Assembly (NCBI RefSeq): GCF_017086365.1 | Contig: NZ_CP070969.1 | Location: 1,612,001 to 1,676,000 of the forward strand | Direction of reading: 5' to 3' | DNA: 64,000 bases | Source: Paenibacillus tianjinensis | GTDB taxonomy: Bacteria; Bacillota; Bacilli; Paenibacillales; Paenibacillaceae | In this document: positions 8,743 to 19,767 of the stretch, one piece after another | Layout of the letters: each line of letters begins with the position of its first letter | How positions within the stretch are numbered: position 1 is the stretch's first letter | Program-made: the position numbers and the translations under genes | Notes under the pieces: generated by a model | Database searches by the model: none | Told to the model about the DNA's origin: nothing | The model's input: only the letters and a program-made list of their open reading frames with translations

Positions 8743-9699
8743 CTATTCCATAGATGAAGAGGTGAGGAGGCTGCCTGCTTCTTCTATCTCGTGGACGTTG
8801 TAGAGTACACGGGCGAGCAAATCCTGGCTGTAGTTGCCAAAATGCTTGCCGTAAATGGTCAACCCGCGTTTGTTAACCGGTTTGTCGGTAACGGCAATGC
8901 GGAAGGTCAGCTCGCTTTTGTAGTCCAGCTTAATATCGTCCAGTGTAATGTCAGAAATGCGGCAGCCGTCGATGAAGCTGCCTTCATTGTTAATCCGGAT
9001 CAGCTTAAGCATGCCGTACTGATTCAGGTGAGGCGGCCACCAGTCAGGATTAAACGTGCCGCGCTGGTCACCGAAGTCTCCGGGACTGGTCCAGTATCCG
9101 ATTTCAATCCCGTTCACATAAAAGTACAGGTCGGAAGGATAGTTGTCGTTGAACCCTGGTGCTTCGGAACCGATTTCCATGGAGAACTGAATCTCACGGA
9201 AGGTCTGGTTTGCCTTCAGATAGTTCGGAATACGGTATTCCAGGAAACCTTCTGCCATCCAGATAATCTCTGAATCAATCCGCTGGGGATCGGCGAAGTA
9301 ACGAGGCTCGTCGAAGTCACCGATAATGCTGTCCTTGGTAGCCAGCCCGCAGGTTGGAACGGCCTGATAGTTGCTGTAATGCCCAACCTGGATTTCAACC
9401 TCATAAAGGTTGTCGACATCCTTGCTGCGCAGATCGACCATCAGTTTATCCTTATTTAAGTAACATACCTTCTGGATGCCGTGTTTACCTACTGAAGTAT
9501 TGATTTCGATGAGGCCGCTTTCTTCCAGCTTCTTAATGTGCATGGTGATGGCGCCGTTGCTGAGATTCAGCTTTTTGGCAATTTCATTCAGGTTAAGTGC
9601 CTGATTAGTGGCTAGTAATTCCAGAATCTGAATCCGGATTTCAGAGCTAAGCGCTTTGAAGATTTCAATGCCACTCATTAAATCTTTGATATAAATCAT
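8743..9699 (-). CDS. ArsR-like winged-helix transcriptional regulator (COG4189 type), arabinan locus
   Basis: A 318-residue regulator. Residues 10-95 form a winged helix of ArsR type (EIRIQILELLA, LNEIAKKLNLSNGAITMHIKKLEESGLI). The remaining 220 residues are a beta-rich domain with many Trp and Tyr (WMAEGFLEYRIP, YFYVNGIEIGYWTSPGDFGD) that looks like a sugar-binding sensor rather than a metal site; no ArsR metal cysteines are seen. AGAAGG lies before the ATG. It is divergent from the GH51-led arabinan operon, so local control by an arabinose-containing ligand is inferred. Confidence 0.82.
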   Translation of the reverse strand: MIYIKDLMSGIEIFKALSSEIRIQILELLATNQALNLNEIAKKLNLSNGAITMHIKKLEESGLIEINTSVGKHGIQKVCYLNKDKLMVDLRSKDVDNLYEVEIQVGHYSNYQAVPTCGLATKDSIIGDFDEPRYFADPQRIDSEIIWMAEGFLEYRIPNYLKANQTFREIQFSMEIGSEAPGFNDNYPSDLYFYVNGIEIGYWTSPGDFGDQRGTFNPDWWPPHLNQYGMLKLIRINNEGSFIDGCRISDITLDDIKLDYKSELTFRIAVTDKPVNKRGLTIYGKHFGNYSQDLLARVLYNVHEIEEAGSLLTSSSME

Positions 9700-9723
9700 A
9701 TCAAACCTTCTTCCGCAGACGTC

Positions 9724-9741
9724 ATAAAATAACTATTTTAT
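9724..9741. promoter_or_regulatory. Inverted repeat, candidate operator of the winged-helix regulator
   Basis: ATAAAATA and TATTTTAT are perfect inverted arms with two bases between them, about 25 bases before the regulator's ATG. The half site TATTTTAT recurs at 9981-9988 in front of the arabinofuranosidase gene. An overlapping palindrome ATTTTATAAAAT lies at 9735-9746. The DNA is very AT-rich, so chance is possible. Confidence 0.4.
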
Positions 9742-9957
9742 AAAATTATAAACTAATTGAGGTGAAAAGGAAAGCTTTCTTCCTTTATTTGTGATAAACA
9801 ATTAAATTTAAGCTAATATTAATTGAATCGTATGCTTTATTTTAAACTTATGTGAATATAGTTTTATGAATCATTGCAAAAATTCGAACATTGTTTCAGA
9901 AAAAGCCTATATTTATGGTTTGTTTTGAAGAGTTATAAATAGATTTATGCTTTTGTG

Positions 9958-9986
9958 TTTACAACCTGGTTTATATATGTTATTTT
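9958..9986 (+). promoter_or_regulatory. Candidate sigma-A promoter for the arabinan operon
   Basis: TTTACA (9958-9963) and TATTTT (9981-9986) are 17 bases apart. The -10 overlaps the TATTTTAT half site and lies just upstream of a cre box. Confidence 0.4.
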
Positions 9987-9991
9987 ATATC

Positions 9992-10005
9992 TGTAAGCGA
10001 ATACA
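9992..10005 (+). promoter_or_regulatory. cre site (CcpA operator)
   Basis: TGTAAGCGAATACA matches the cre consensus TGWAANCGNTNWCA at 13 of 14 positions. It sits at about the start of transcription of the arabinofuranosidase operon, where CcpA binding would block initiation. Glucose repression of the locus is inferred. Confidence 0.7.
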
Positions 10006-10021
10006 TTCAAATGTTTTTTAA

Positions 10022-11575
<1,554 letters not shown>

Positions 11576-11671
11576 ACAAGGTAGCTTGAACTAACAAAAC
11601 CGCAACCAAACGGTTACTAGTTCTTCTATATAGCATGGCAATTGTTCACAACATTTCTAGGAGGGGTTACA

Positions 11672-13078
11672 TTGTTAAAGAAAAAGGGCTGGTTAACATC
11701 AATGTCTTTAGTCCTGGCGGCTTCAGTAGTACTTGCAGGATGCGGCGGTAACAACAATGCATCATCTAACGACACAGCAGCAACTAATGCTGGAAACACT
11801 ACAAAAAAAGAAGCAAGCAGTGATTCCAAAGAAACCAAGAATCTTACATTTATGTTCAGAGGCGGTACAGATGAGCAAAAGGCTTATGAAGGCGTAGTTA
11901 AGCAATTCGAAGCTGATCATCCGAATGTGAAGGTAAAGATCATTGTTACCGCAGCTGACCAATATGCCACCAAACTTAAGGCATCCATCACAGGCAACAG
12001 TGTACCGGATGTATTCTATTTTGAATCCGGTGACCTTAAAGCATATGTAAACAGCGGTGTGTTGTTGGATCTGACCAGCTACATTGAAGGTAACTCCAAC
12101 ATTAACCTCGACAATATTTGGAAATACGGCGTAGACTTGTACCGCTATGACGGTAATATGGCTGGTCAAGGCAACATTTATGGTATGCCAAAAGACGTTG
12201 GTCCTTTCGCACTCGGTTATAACAAAACAATGTTTGAAGCAGCAGGCATTCCGCTTCCTGACAAAGATAAACCGTACACTTGGGATGAATTCATTAAGGT
12301 TGCTAAGCAGCTGACCATTGACAAGGATGGAGACGGCAAATTGGATCAATTCGGTGCCGGCTTCAACGTAAACTGGGCTTTGCAAGCGTTTGTATGGAGC
12401 AATGGAGCTGACTGGATCGACTCCACCAAAACTAAAGTAACTATTGATGATCCGAAATTTGCTGAAGCACTGCAATTCTTTGCGGATATGCAGAACAAAT
12501 ACGGGATTACGCCTTCCACGGAACAGGCTCAGACACTGGATACCTACCAACGCTGGATGAAAGGCGAAATGGCTTTCTTCCCTGTAGGTCCTTGGGATAT
12601 GAGTACTTATGAGAAATTGCCTTTCGATTATGACCTGATTCCTTACCCAGCAGGATCTACGGGTAAATCGGCTACATGGACCGGCTCTCTTGGTATCGGC
12701 GCATCGGCCAAAACTAAAAATCCGGAAGAAGCAGTTGAACTGATCAACTACCTGACAGCCTCCAAGGAAGGTATGGACGCTCTTGTGAAAGCAAAAGTAC
12801 AGATTCCTAACCTTGTAGACATGGCAACTGAATGGGCAGCTGATACAACTACAAAACCAGCCAATAAAGAAGAGTTCCTGCAGATTGTTGAAGATTACGG
12901 CAGAGTGCTTCCAGGTCACTACACTTATAATGCTGAATGGTACAACCTGTTCTTCACCGATATTCAACCTGTTATCGATGGTAAGGTTACAGCAGCTGAG
13001 TATGTGAAATCCGAACAGCCTAAAATGCAAAAATTGCTGGATAAAGCGATTGAGCAAGAAGCAAAATCCAAGAAATAA
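11672..13078 (+). CDS. Extracellular sugar-binding lipoprotein (ABC family 1, AraN/AbnE-like)
   Basis: A secreted lipoprotein with a basic N-terminus, a hydrophobic core and the lipobox VLAGC. The mature part is a family 1 solute-binding protein: [18 protein letters not shown] near the start, [25 protein letters not shown] and a Trp-rich binding region. TTG 11672 follows AGGAGGGG by six bases. It delivers ligand to the two permeases downstream; given the flanking GH51 and GH43 genes, arabino-oligosaccharides are the likely ligand. The A/T-biased, highly optimised codon use suggests strong expression. Confidence 0.92.
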   Translation: MLKKKGWLTSMSLVLAASVVLAGCGGNNNASSNDTAATNAGNTTKKEASSDSKETKNLTFMFRGGTDEQKAYEGVVKQFEADHPNVKVKIIVTAADQYATKLKASITGNSVPDVFYFESGDLKAYVNSGVLLDLTSYIEGNSNINLDNIWKYGVDLYRYDGNMAGQGNIYGMPKDVGPFALGYNKTMFEAAGIPLPDKDKPYTWDEFIKVAKQLTIDKDGDGKLDQFGAGFNVNWALQAFVWSNGADWIDSTKTKVTIDDPKFAEALQFFADMQNKYGITPSTEQAQTLDTYQRWMKGEMAFFPVGPWDMSTYEKLPFDYDLIPYPAGSTGKSATWTGSLGIGASAKTKNPEEAVELINYLTASKEGMDALVKAKVQIPNLVDMATEWAADTTTKPANKEEFLQIVEDYGRVLPGHYTYNAEWYNLFFTDIQPVIDGKVTAAEYVKSEQPKMQKLLDKAIEQEAKSKK

Positions 13079-13105
13079 GATTCTTTAAACCCTGCATTAT
13101 CCCAG

Positions 13106-13153
13106 AAAAAGTGATGTTGGCCTTCAGGCATTCCTTGGCCGGCATCACTTTTA
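13106..13153 (+). terminator. Stem-loop between binding protein and permease genes
   Basis: GTGATGTTGGCC pairs with GGCCGGCATCAC across a short loop, flanked by AAAAA and TTTT. It lies between the binding-protein stop and the first permease. Such a processing or partial-termination hairpin would leave the binding protein in molar excess over the permeases. Confidence 0.7.
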
Positions 13154-13181
13154 TCTGATATCCGAATTTGAGGTGATCACA

Positions 13182-14072
13182 ATGATAACTAAGTCGAACC
13201 TCTACCGGAAGGAAAAAATCTACGGATTTTTGTTCATTCTTCCTCCGCTACTGGGTCTGCTGATCTTTACTTTGTATCCGATGATTTATTCCATCTATGG
13301 TTCATTTACGGATTGGGATGGTCTCGGACAAATGAGTTTTATCGGGTTGAGTAATTTTAAGGATCTGTGGACCGACGAGCTGTTTCATAAAGCCCTGTTC
13401 AATACACTCTTCATGATGCTGGGAATTCCTATCGGGATCGTTCTTGCCCTTTTGCTGGCGCTTGGACTTAACCGTGGTGTACCTGGTACGACAGCATTCC
13501 GGGTTATTTATTATGTTCCTGTTATTTCATCCCTGGCTGCTGTATCCATCATGTGGAACTGGGCCTATAACGGTGACTACGGGCTCGTCAACCAATTTCT
13601 CGACCTGTTCGGCATAACCGGGCCCAACTGGATGGCGAACAAATTCACCGTCAAGCCGGCACTAATAATTATGGCAGTCTGGAAGGGTGTCGGATACACG
13701 ATGCTGCTGTATTTGGCGGCATTGCAGAGTGTATCGAGATCCTATTATGAAGCTGCTGAACTCGACGGCGCAAACGGCTTCCAGGCTTTCTGGCATATTA
13801 CCTGGCCGATGGTGCGTCCGGTTACCTTCTTTATCATCGTTACTAATATTATTGGAGGATCGCAAATCTTTACCGAAATGAACATTATGACCCCAACCGG
13901 CGGACCGGAATATGCTTCGGCTTCTGTCGTGTTCTATATCTGGCAAAAGGCTTTCGGCAACTTCCAGATGGGTTATGCTTCCGCAATGGCGGTTGTTCTA
14001 GGCGTGTTTATATTTGTCGTGACTCTTATCCAATTCAGAATGAACGAGAAGCAATCGTTCGATGTTGATTGA
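13182..14072 (+). CDS. Sugar ABC transporter permease (MalF/AraP-like)
   Basis: A carbohydrate ABC permease of CUT1 type with six predicted membrane spans. The first is FLFILPPLLGLLIFTLYP, and the EAA loop appears as YYEAAELDGANGFQAFWHITWP. ATG 13182 follows GAGGTGAT; an earlier in-frame GTG overlaps that site. It pairs with the next gene to form the channel. No ATPase gene is present in the locus, so a shared MsmX-type ATPase is expected. Confidence 0.94.
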   Translation: MITKSNLYRKEKIYGFLFILPPLLGLLIFTLYPMIYSIYGSFTDWDGLGQMSFIGLSNFKDLWTDELFHKALFNTLFMMLGIPIGIVLALLLALGLNRGVPGTTAFRVIYYVPVISSLAAVSIMWNWAYNGDYGLVNQFLDLFGITGPNWMANKFTVKPALIIMAVWKGVGYTMLLYLAALQSVSRSYYEAAELDGANGFQAFWHITWPMVRPVTFFIIVTNIIGGSQIFTEMNIMTPTGGPEYASASVVFYIWQKAFGNFQMGYASAMAVVLGVFIFVVTLIQFRMNEKQSFDVD

Positions 14073-14096
14073 TATGAGAGGGAGGAGCGAATAAAT

Positions 14097-14933
14097 ATGA
14101 AGAGCAGAAGAAGAATTACCAATACAATCATATTCATTTTGTTATTAATCGGTGCGGTATTCATGATTGGACCGCTGTTATGGATGCTGTCCACATCGCT
14201 GAAAGACAAGCAGGACGTCTTCGCCCTGCCGCCTGTGTGGATTCCGAATCCGTTTCAATTCGGCAAATACAAGGAAATCTGGGAAGCGGGACCGTTGCTT
14301 AGTGGTATCAAGAACAGCGTGATTATTGCCGTTTCGGTAACGGTAGTGGGGACGTTTACCTCATCTCTGGCAGCATTTGCTTTTGCCAAACTTAAATTCC
14401 CGGCTAAAAATAAAATTTTCCTGTTGATGCTGTCTTCTTTGATGATTCCTTATCCGGCGGTTATGATTCCGCAATTCTTCATGTTCTCCAAGCTGGGCTG
14501 GGTAGATACCCTGCTTCCGCTGATTGTACCGGGATTGTTCGGAAACATCGTTATGATCTTTTTCCTGCGGCAATATCTCAGCAGTGTACCAAATGCTATT
14601 ATCGAGGCCGCAAAAATCGACGGAAGCTCCTACTTCCGGCTGTATAGCTCTATCACCTTCCCGCTGATCAAACCGGCAGTAGCCGCACAGCTGATTCTGT
14701 GGTTCATGGGCATCTGGAATGACTATCTGTCACCGATAATCTATCTGAATTCACCGGAGAAACAGACCCTGCAGCTGGTCATTGCCAACTTTAATGCAAC
14801 CTATGCGATCCAGACGGATTATCCGCTAATCATGGCAGCCTCTATTATTGCCCTGTTGCCAATGCTGATTATCTTCCTCGTCTTCCAAAAGCAGATTATC
14901 GAATCTGTAGCCATTTCGGGGGTTAAAGGCTAA
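14097..14933 (+). CDS. Sugar ABC transporter permease (MalG/AraQ-like)
   Basis: The second CUT1 permease, 278 residues, with six membrane spans. The EAA motif is IIEAAKIDGSSYFRLYSSITFP. The N-terminus reads GPLLWMLSTSLKD, typical of the MalG half. GGGAGGAG lies before ATG 14097. Its stop codon TAA shares one base with the start of the following GH43 gene, so transport and hydrolysis are translationally linked. Confidence 0.94.
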   Translation: MKSRRRITNTIIFILLLIGAVFMIGPLLWMLSTSLKDKQDVFALPPVWIPNPFQFGKYKEIWEAGPLLSGIKNSVIIAVSVTVVGTFTSSLAAFAFAKLKFPAKNKIFLLMLSSLMIPYPAVMIPQFFMFSKLGWVDTLLPLIVPGLFGNIVMIFFLRQYLSSVPNAIIEAAKIDGSSYFRLYSSITFPLIKPAVAAQLILWFMGIWNDYLSPIIYLNSPEKQTLQLVIANFNATYAIQTDYPLIMAASIIALLPMLIIFLVFQKQIIESVAISGVKG

Positions 14934-16309
14934 TGAGTACGCCACCGGTTCATCCTGAAGGACAAGAAAATCAATTGATTTTCCCGCAAGCTCCAGGGGA
15001 ATTGAAGTTGTATGATACCTCAATTCTTGAGGTGGAGGCGGAGTGGGGGGTTCATAATTCTCATGATCCGGGAATAGTGAAGACCCCTGAAGGATATTAT
15101 GTTTTCTCTACGGATGTAAAAGTCGGAGGAGACCTGGTACCCGGAGTGATGGTCCGCAAATCTAAGGATCTGATTCACTGGAACTGGGTGCATTATGCGC
15201 TTCCGGGAATCCCGCAGATTGCGCAGGACTGGGCAAATGCTAAAAATCTTTGGGCACCTGATGTAGTGGAGTACCAGGGTAAATACCGGATGTATTATTC
15301 CGCTTCTTCCTTCGGCAGCCGCCAGTCGCTGATTGGGCTGCAGACCTCAGATTCTATTGAAGGCCCCTGGACAGATGAAGGGGTGGTCATCCAGACCCGT
15401 GAAGAGGATCCTCTGAATGCGATTGATGCGAATGTAGTAAATGATGCGGAAGGCCGGATGTGGATGGTTTATGGTTCTTTTTTCGGCGGAATACATATTA
15501 TTCAGCTGGATAAGGAATCGGGCAAACCGATTTCCGGGGGCTTTGGCCAATTGCTGGCCGTCCGGGATAAGGTTACTGAAGACGGGGCAGTTGAAGGACC
15601 ATACATTGTTTATAATGAACAGTTTAAGAAATATTATCTGTTCGTCTCCTATGACTCCCTCTTCGAGGATTACAATGTCCGCGTCGCCCGTTCCGACTCG
15701 ATCACCGGCCCCTACGTGGATATTCATGGCCGTGATATGAAGGATAGTTCCTACATGCCTCAAAATGAGGTCGGCCTCAAAATCCTTGGCGGTTACCATT
15801 TTGGTGAAGATCCGGGATGGATTGCTCCTGGCCACAACTCTGTCTTAAATGATGACGGAACCTACTTTATGGTACACCATGCACGGGGCGGAGCTGATAA
15901 GTACTGGCCTTATCTACATGTACGTAAAATCCTATGGACGGAGGACGGGTGGCCTGTAGTTTCACCGGAGCGTTATGCAGGCGAGAAGGAGCAGGATATC
16001 CCTGCACATCATATTGCCGGGTCTTGGGAACGGATTATTCATGACCCTGCCGTTGACGGGCAGATTGGGTCGGTAACCCATAGCCTTATGGCAGGCGGTG
16101 AACTATGGAGCGAGCAGGGTTCAGGGCAATGGTATTTTGACGGACAACGATCTTTGACCCTGCTCTGGAACGATATCCCTGAAGGTGAAGGGCGCACTGA
16201 GAAGGTGCAGCTTCTTCCGTCATGGGATTGGGAGAAGCACAGAGCAACCCTAGTATTTACCGGTCTGAATGACAAGGGCCTCGCAATCTGGGGAAAAAGA
16301 AACTCCTAA
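14933..16309 (+). CDS. GH43 endo-1,5-alpha-L-arabinanase-like enzyme, two domains, intracellular
   Basis: A five-bladed propeller GH43 protein with a C-terminal beta domain, 458 residues, resembling B. subtilis Abn2. The start of the propeller, [20 protein letters not shown], carries the base Asp; [23 protein letters not shown] and [20 protein letters not shown] supply the second acid, and VEGPYIVY supplies the Glu. APGHNS contains the metal-binding His seen in arabinanases. Unlike Abn2 it has no signal peptide, so it should act on imported oligosaccharides. It overlaps the upstream permease gene by one base. Confidence 0.9.
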   Translation: MSTPPVHPEGQENQLIFPQAPGELKLYDTSILEVEAEWGVHNSHDPGIVKTPEGYYVFSTDVKVGGDLVPGVMVRKSKDLIHWNWVHYALPGIPQIAQDWANAKNLWAPDVVEYQGKYRMYYSASSFGSRQSLIGLQTSDSIEGPWTDEGVVIQTREEDPLNAIDANVVNDAEGRMWMVYGSFFGGIHIIQLDKESGKPISGGFGQLLAVRDKVTEDGAVEGPYIVYNEQFKKYYLFVSYDSLFEDYNVRVARSDSITGPYVDIHGRDMKDSSYMPQNEVGLKILGGYHFGEDPGWIAPGHNSVLNDDGTYFMVHHARGGADKYWPYLHVRKILWTEDGWPVVSPERYAGEKEQDIPAHHIAGSWERIIHDPAVDGQIGSVTHSLMAGGELWSEQGSGQWYFDGQRSLTLLWNDIPEGEGRTEKVQLLPSWDWEKHRATLVFTGLNDKGLAIWGKRNS

Positions 16310-16337
16310 AGCTAAATATACCGGGAGTGAAGAAAGG

Positions 16338-17828
16338 ATGGAGAAGAGAACGATGACTGAGGCTCAGTTGAATGCTGGAGTGAGCAAAAGCAAGATCAGC
16401 CGGCATATATACGGGCATTTCGCCGAGCATTTAGGCAGATGCATCTATGAAGGCTTATGGGTAGGCGAAGATTCACCAATCCCTAATACTGACGGCATTC
16501 GTAATGATGTTGTCGAGGCGCTAAAAAAGCTGAACATACCGGTGCTTCGCTGGCCGGGCGGCTGTTTTGCCGATGAATATCACTGGAAAGACGGAATTGG
16601 CCGGAGGGAAAGCCGCAAGCGGATGGTAAACACCCACTGGGGCGGTGTAGTCGAGAACAACCATTTCGGAACGCATGAATTTTTCCGCCTGTGCGAGCTG
16701 CTGGAATGCGAGCCTTATATTTGCGGCAACGTTGGCAGCGGCACGGTTCAGGAGATGTCGGAGTGGGTCGAGTATATGACCTTTGACGGCGAATCCCCGA
16801 TGGCTGCCTGGCGGCAGGAGAACGGGCAGGAGAAGCCATGGACGCTGAAATATTTCGGAGTCGGTAATGAGAACTGGGGCTGCGGCGGCAATATGCGTCC
16901 GGAATATTATGCTGACTTGTACCGGCGTTATCAGACCTATGTCAGAAACTATGGCGACAACCGGCTCTACAAGATTGCCGGAGGAGCGAATGTGGATGAC
17001 TACAATTGGACGGAAGTCGTGATGCGGGAAGCGGGCAAAATGTTGGACGGCCTCAGTCTGCATTCCTATACGATTCCAGGCAGTTGGGAAGAGAAACGTC
17101 TGGCGCTCGGGTTCGATGAAGCCGAATGGATCGAAACGATGCAGAAATCACTTCATATGGACGAACTTATTACCCGCCACTCGGAGATTATGGATAAATA
17201 TGACCCAGAGAAGCGGGTAGGATTGATTATAGATGAGTGGGGAACCTGGTTCCTGAGCGAGCCGGGAACAAATCCGGGCTTCCTCTACCAGCAGAACACA
17301 CTAAGAGATGCACTGGTTGCAGGCATTCATTTGAATATTTTCCACAATCACAGCGACCGCGTATACATGGCGAACCTTGCCCAGATGGTCAATGTACTGC
17401 AGGCGCTGATTTTGACGGAAGGCGACAAACTGCTACTAACACCTACCTATCATGTATTTGAGATGTACAAGGTACATCAGGATAATGAACTGCTGGAAGT
17501 AGCGTTCGAAAGCCCGCTCTACACTTACGGCGGGGTAACAATACCGCAGCTTAGCATTTCTGCCTCCCGAGACTATCATGGCAAAGTTTATGTCTCGATC
17601 TGTAACCTTAGCCATGAAGCAGATGCCAGCCTTAGCTTTATTATCAATGGGCTTCAAGCCGGCAGGGTATCCGGACAGATCCTGACCCACACAGACTTAG
17701 GTGCACATAATACGTTCGAATCGCCTGAGACTGTAGTTCCATCAGCCTACGAGGATGCGGAGCTGGCAGATGGCGTACTGAGCTGTGCCCTTCCACCAGC
17801 GTCTGTTGTTGTACTTACACTAGAATAG
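16338..17828 (+). CDS. abf2: Alpha-N-arabinofuranosidase, GH51 (Abf2/XsaA type)
   Basis: A second GH51 enzyme, closer to B. subtilis Abf2 than to the upstream AbfA. Features are [47 protein letters not shown] (acid/base Glu, near residue 178) and [10 protein letters not shown] (nucleophile, near residue 300). Start choice is between ATG 16338 and ATG 16353; neither has an ideal site, with GGGAG ten bases before the first and GGAG nine before the second. There is no signal peptide. Two distinct GH51 enzymes probably share work on linear and branched arabino-oligosaccharides or arabinoxylo-oligosaccharides. Confidence 0.94.
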   Translation: MEKRTMTEAQLNAGVSKSKISRHIYGHFAEHLGRCIYEGLWVGEDSPIPNTDGIRNDVVEALKKLNIPVLRWPGGCFADEYHWKDGIGRRESRKRMVNTHWGGVVENNHFGTHEFFRLCELLECEPYICGNVGSGTVQEMSEWVEYMTFDGESPMAAWRQENGQEKPWTLKYFGVGNENWGCGGNMRPEYYADLYRRYQTYVRNYGDNRLYKIAGGANVDDYNWTEVVMREAGKMLDGLSLHSYTIPGSWEEKRLALGFDEAEWIETMQKSLHMDELITRHSEIMDKYDPEKRVGLIIDEWGTWFLSEPGTNPGFLYQQNTLRDALVAGIHLNIFHNHSDRVYMANLAQMVNVLQALILTEGDKLLLTPTYHVFEMYKVHQDNELLEVAFESPLYTYGGVTIPQLSISASRDYHGKVYVSICNLSHEADASLSFIINGLQAGRVSGQILTHTDLGAHNTFESPETVVPSAYEDAELADGVLSCALPPASVVVLTLE

Positions 17829-17850
17829 TTAGACCAAAGGAGCTACTAAT

Positions 17851-18813
17851 ATGAGCACGAACAAAGAATACAGCAATCCGCTTGTGGAGCAGCGCGCGGA
17901 TCCTTGGGTATACAAACATACAGATGGTTATTACTACTTTACTGCTTCTGTACCGGAATACGACCGGATTGAGGTTCGCAGAGCGGAGACGATTGAAGGA
18001 CTAAGAGAAGCAGTACCGGTTGTTGCATGGCGTAAATATGAAACAGGGCCGCTTAGTGCGAATATCTGGGCTCCCGAAATCCATTACATTGCCGGCAAAT
18101 GGTATATCTATTTCGCTGCCGCCCGGACCACAGAAACTAATGACGGACTGTTCGATCACCGGATGTTCGTACTCGAGAATGAATCGCCGAACCCTCTGGA
18201 AGGCAGCTGGACCGAGAAGGGTCAGGTAAAGACAGCCTGGGAATCTTTTGCCCTGGATGCGACCACCTTCCAGCATAACGGTGTCCTTTATTATGTATGG
18301 GCGCAGAAGGATCCGGAGATTCCGGGGAACTCCAACCTGTACATTTCTGAAATGAGTAACCCCTGGACCCTGACCGGCCGGCAGACTATGATTGCCACGC
18401 CGGAGTATGAATGGGAAAAGATCGGATTCAGTGTGAACGAAGGAGCAGCCGTCCTGAAAAGAAATGGCCGGATATTCATTAGCTTCTCGGCCAGTGCCAC
18501 CGATTACAACTACTGCATGGGTCTGCTGACCGCAGATGAGACCAGTGATCTGCTGGATGCCGCCTCCTGGAGCAAACATCCGGAGCCGGTATTCAAGACG
18601 AATGTGGCAACCGGGCAATACGGCCCCGGACATAACAGCTTCACTGTCAATGAGCTAGGCGAAGATGTACTCATCTATCATGCCCGCAATTATAAGGAAA
18701 TTACCGGAGATCCGCTGTATGATCCAAACCGCCACACCCGTGCCCAGGTACTGGGCTGGAACGAAGACGGCACACCAGATTTCGGTGTACCGGTGAAGGA
18801 CAGCCGGATGTAG
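17851..18813 (+). CDS. GH43 exo-alpha-1,5-L-arabinofuranosidase-like enzyme (GH43_26 type)
   Basis: A single-domain GH43 propeller of 320 residues without signal peptide. Key parts are NPLVEQRADPWVYKHTDGYYYF (base Asp), ANIWAPEIHYIAGKWYIYFAA, ALDATTFQHNGVLYYVWAQ (second Asp) and NEGAAVLKRNGRIFISFSAS (acid Glu). YGPGHNSF holds the conserved His. The pattern resembles exo-arabinofuranosidases such as Araf43A of Streptomyces; a beta-xylosidase activity cannot be excluded. It is the last gene of the arabinan operon and is followed by a terminator. Confidence 0.88.
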   Translation: MSTNKEYSNPLVEQRADPWVYKHTDGYYYFTASVPEYDRIEVRRAETIEGLREAVPVVAWRKYETGPLSANIWAPEIHYIAGKWYIYFAAARTTETNDGLFDHRMFVLENESPNPLEGSWTEKGQVKTAWESFALDATTFQHNGVLYYVWAQKDPEIPGNSNLYISEMSNPWTLTGRQTMIATPEYEWEKIGFSVNEGAAVLKRNGRIFISFSASATDYNYCMGLLTADETSDLLDAASWSKHPEPVFKTNVATGQYGPGHNSFTVNELGEDVLIYHARNYKEITGDPLYDPNRHTRAQVLGWNEDGTPDFGVPVKDSRM

Positions 18814-18848
18814 GTTTCAATGTAAGACAGGACTAATATATACAGGAA

Positions 18849-18893
18849 CAGCGGCAGTCATGGACTAGGAAGTCCTTGGCTGCCGCTTTGTTG
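18849..18893 (+). terminator. Terminator of the arabinan operon
   Basis: AGCGGCAG-TCATGGAC pairs with GTCCTTGG-CTGCCGCT, followed by TTTGTTG. Confidence 0.8.
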
Positions 18894-18995
18894 TAGTTAG
18901 TTTGATTTCGTTGATGAAATTATGTCGAGATATTATTCATGAATAATTTTCCTCCCCATACAAACACTAGGCAAAAAAAGGGAGGCTGATGCTTC

Positions 18996-19676
18996 ATGTG
19001 TCAACGTTTTTCTATGGCTGCGGAGCTGCCGGAGGTTCAGGAGCATTTTCAGATCGATCGTGTGATGTACTACTATAAAAACCGCTACAATATTAGTCCC
19101 ACGCAGTATACGCCAGTGGTGCTACAGCAGAACGGGGTACGGATTCTTGATGAATTTCGCTGGGGATTTATTCCCTATTGGGGAAAAGACGCAATCAATG
19201 CGGATCTCAGGAATGTGCATCAGAATCCGAGCTACCGCAAAATGGTGGACAAGCAGCGGTGTGTGATCCCGTGCAACGGGTTTTACTATTGGAAAAAAGA
19301 AGGCAAGAAGGAATATCCGGTGCGGGTGGTCATGAAGAACGGCAGTATGTTCGGGGTGGCCGGTCTGTACGAAATTTGGCGGGATACTCGCGGGGAACCG
19401 CTCCGCACTTGTACCCTGGTCATGACGGATGCCAACCCGCTTATTGGGGAATTTGAGAGCCGGATGCCGGCGATTCTGTCCCTGGAGAACATGGCCCGGT
19501 GGCTCGATGAGAATACGAATGATCTGGATGCCCTTGATCCGATTCTGCGTCCTCATGTGACAGAAGAGATGCACGCGTATGCGGTGACGCCATTGATTGA
19601 TAATGATGAGCATGACACCGATGAATGCATCCGGGAGATGGATCTGAAGCGGCCGCTCGTTAAACGCTTATATTAA
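18996..19676 (+). CDS. SRAP-domain protein (YedK/HMCES family) with altered active site
   Basis: A 226-residue SOS response-associated peptidase-like protein. The family crosslinks to abasic sites through Cys2, which is present after removal of Met (MCQRFS). Other landmarks hold: NISPTQ, RWGFIPYWGKD, an INA stretch, VAGLYEIW and RMPAIL. However, GFYEW, which supplies the catalytic Glu, reads GFYYW here; the His of HDRMP is Glu in ESRMP; and Gly3 is Gln. GGGAGG precedes the ATG. Either this paralogue uses a different chemistry or it only binds DNA. Confidence 0.9.
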   Translation: MCQRFSMAAELPEVQEHFQIDRVMYYYKNRYNISPTQYTPVVLQQNGVRILDEFRWGFIPYWGKDAINADLRNVHQNPSYRKMVDKQRCVIPCNGFYYWKKEGKKEYPVRVVMKNGSMFGVAGLYEIWRDTRGEPLRTCTLVMTDANPLIGEFESRMPAILSLENMARWLDENTNDLDALDPILRPHVTEEMHAYAVTPLIDNDEHDTDECIREMDLKRPLVKRLY

Positions 19677-19708
19677 ACAGCCCAAATCATGAAGCGGTAA
19701 AAATTAAT

Positions 19709-19749
19709 AATGTCCCTGCTACCCTTGAATAGGGGCGGGGACATTTTTT
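19709..19749. terminator. Terminator between convergent genes
   Basis: AATGTCCC...GGGGACATT stem with an inner ACCC/GGGG pairing, then TTTTTT. It serves the SRAP gene and, on the other strand, the AraC gene. Confidence 0.85.
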
Positions 19750-19767
19750 GTTACAGCAGTCAGCTCC

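Noticed and set aside
11762..13057. Long minus-strand open frame of about 430 codons over the binding-protein gene
   Set aside because: It is a mirror of a codon-biased plus-strand lipoprotein gene with signal peptide and family motifs; the antisense product is Phe/Cys/Val-rich without domains.
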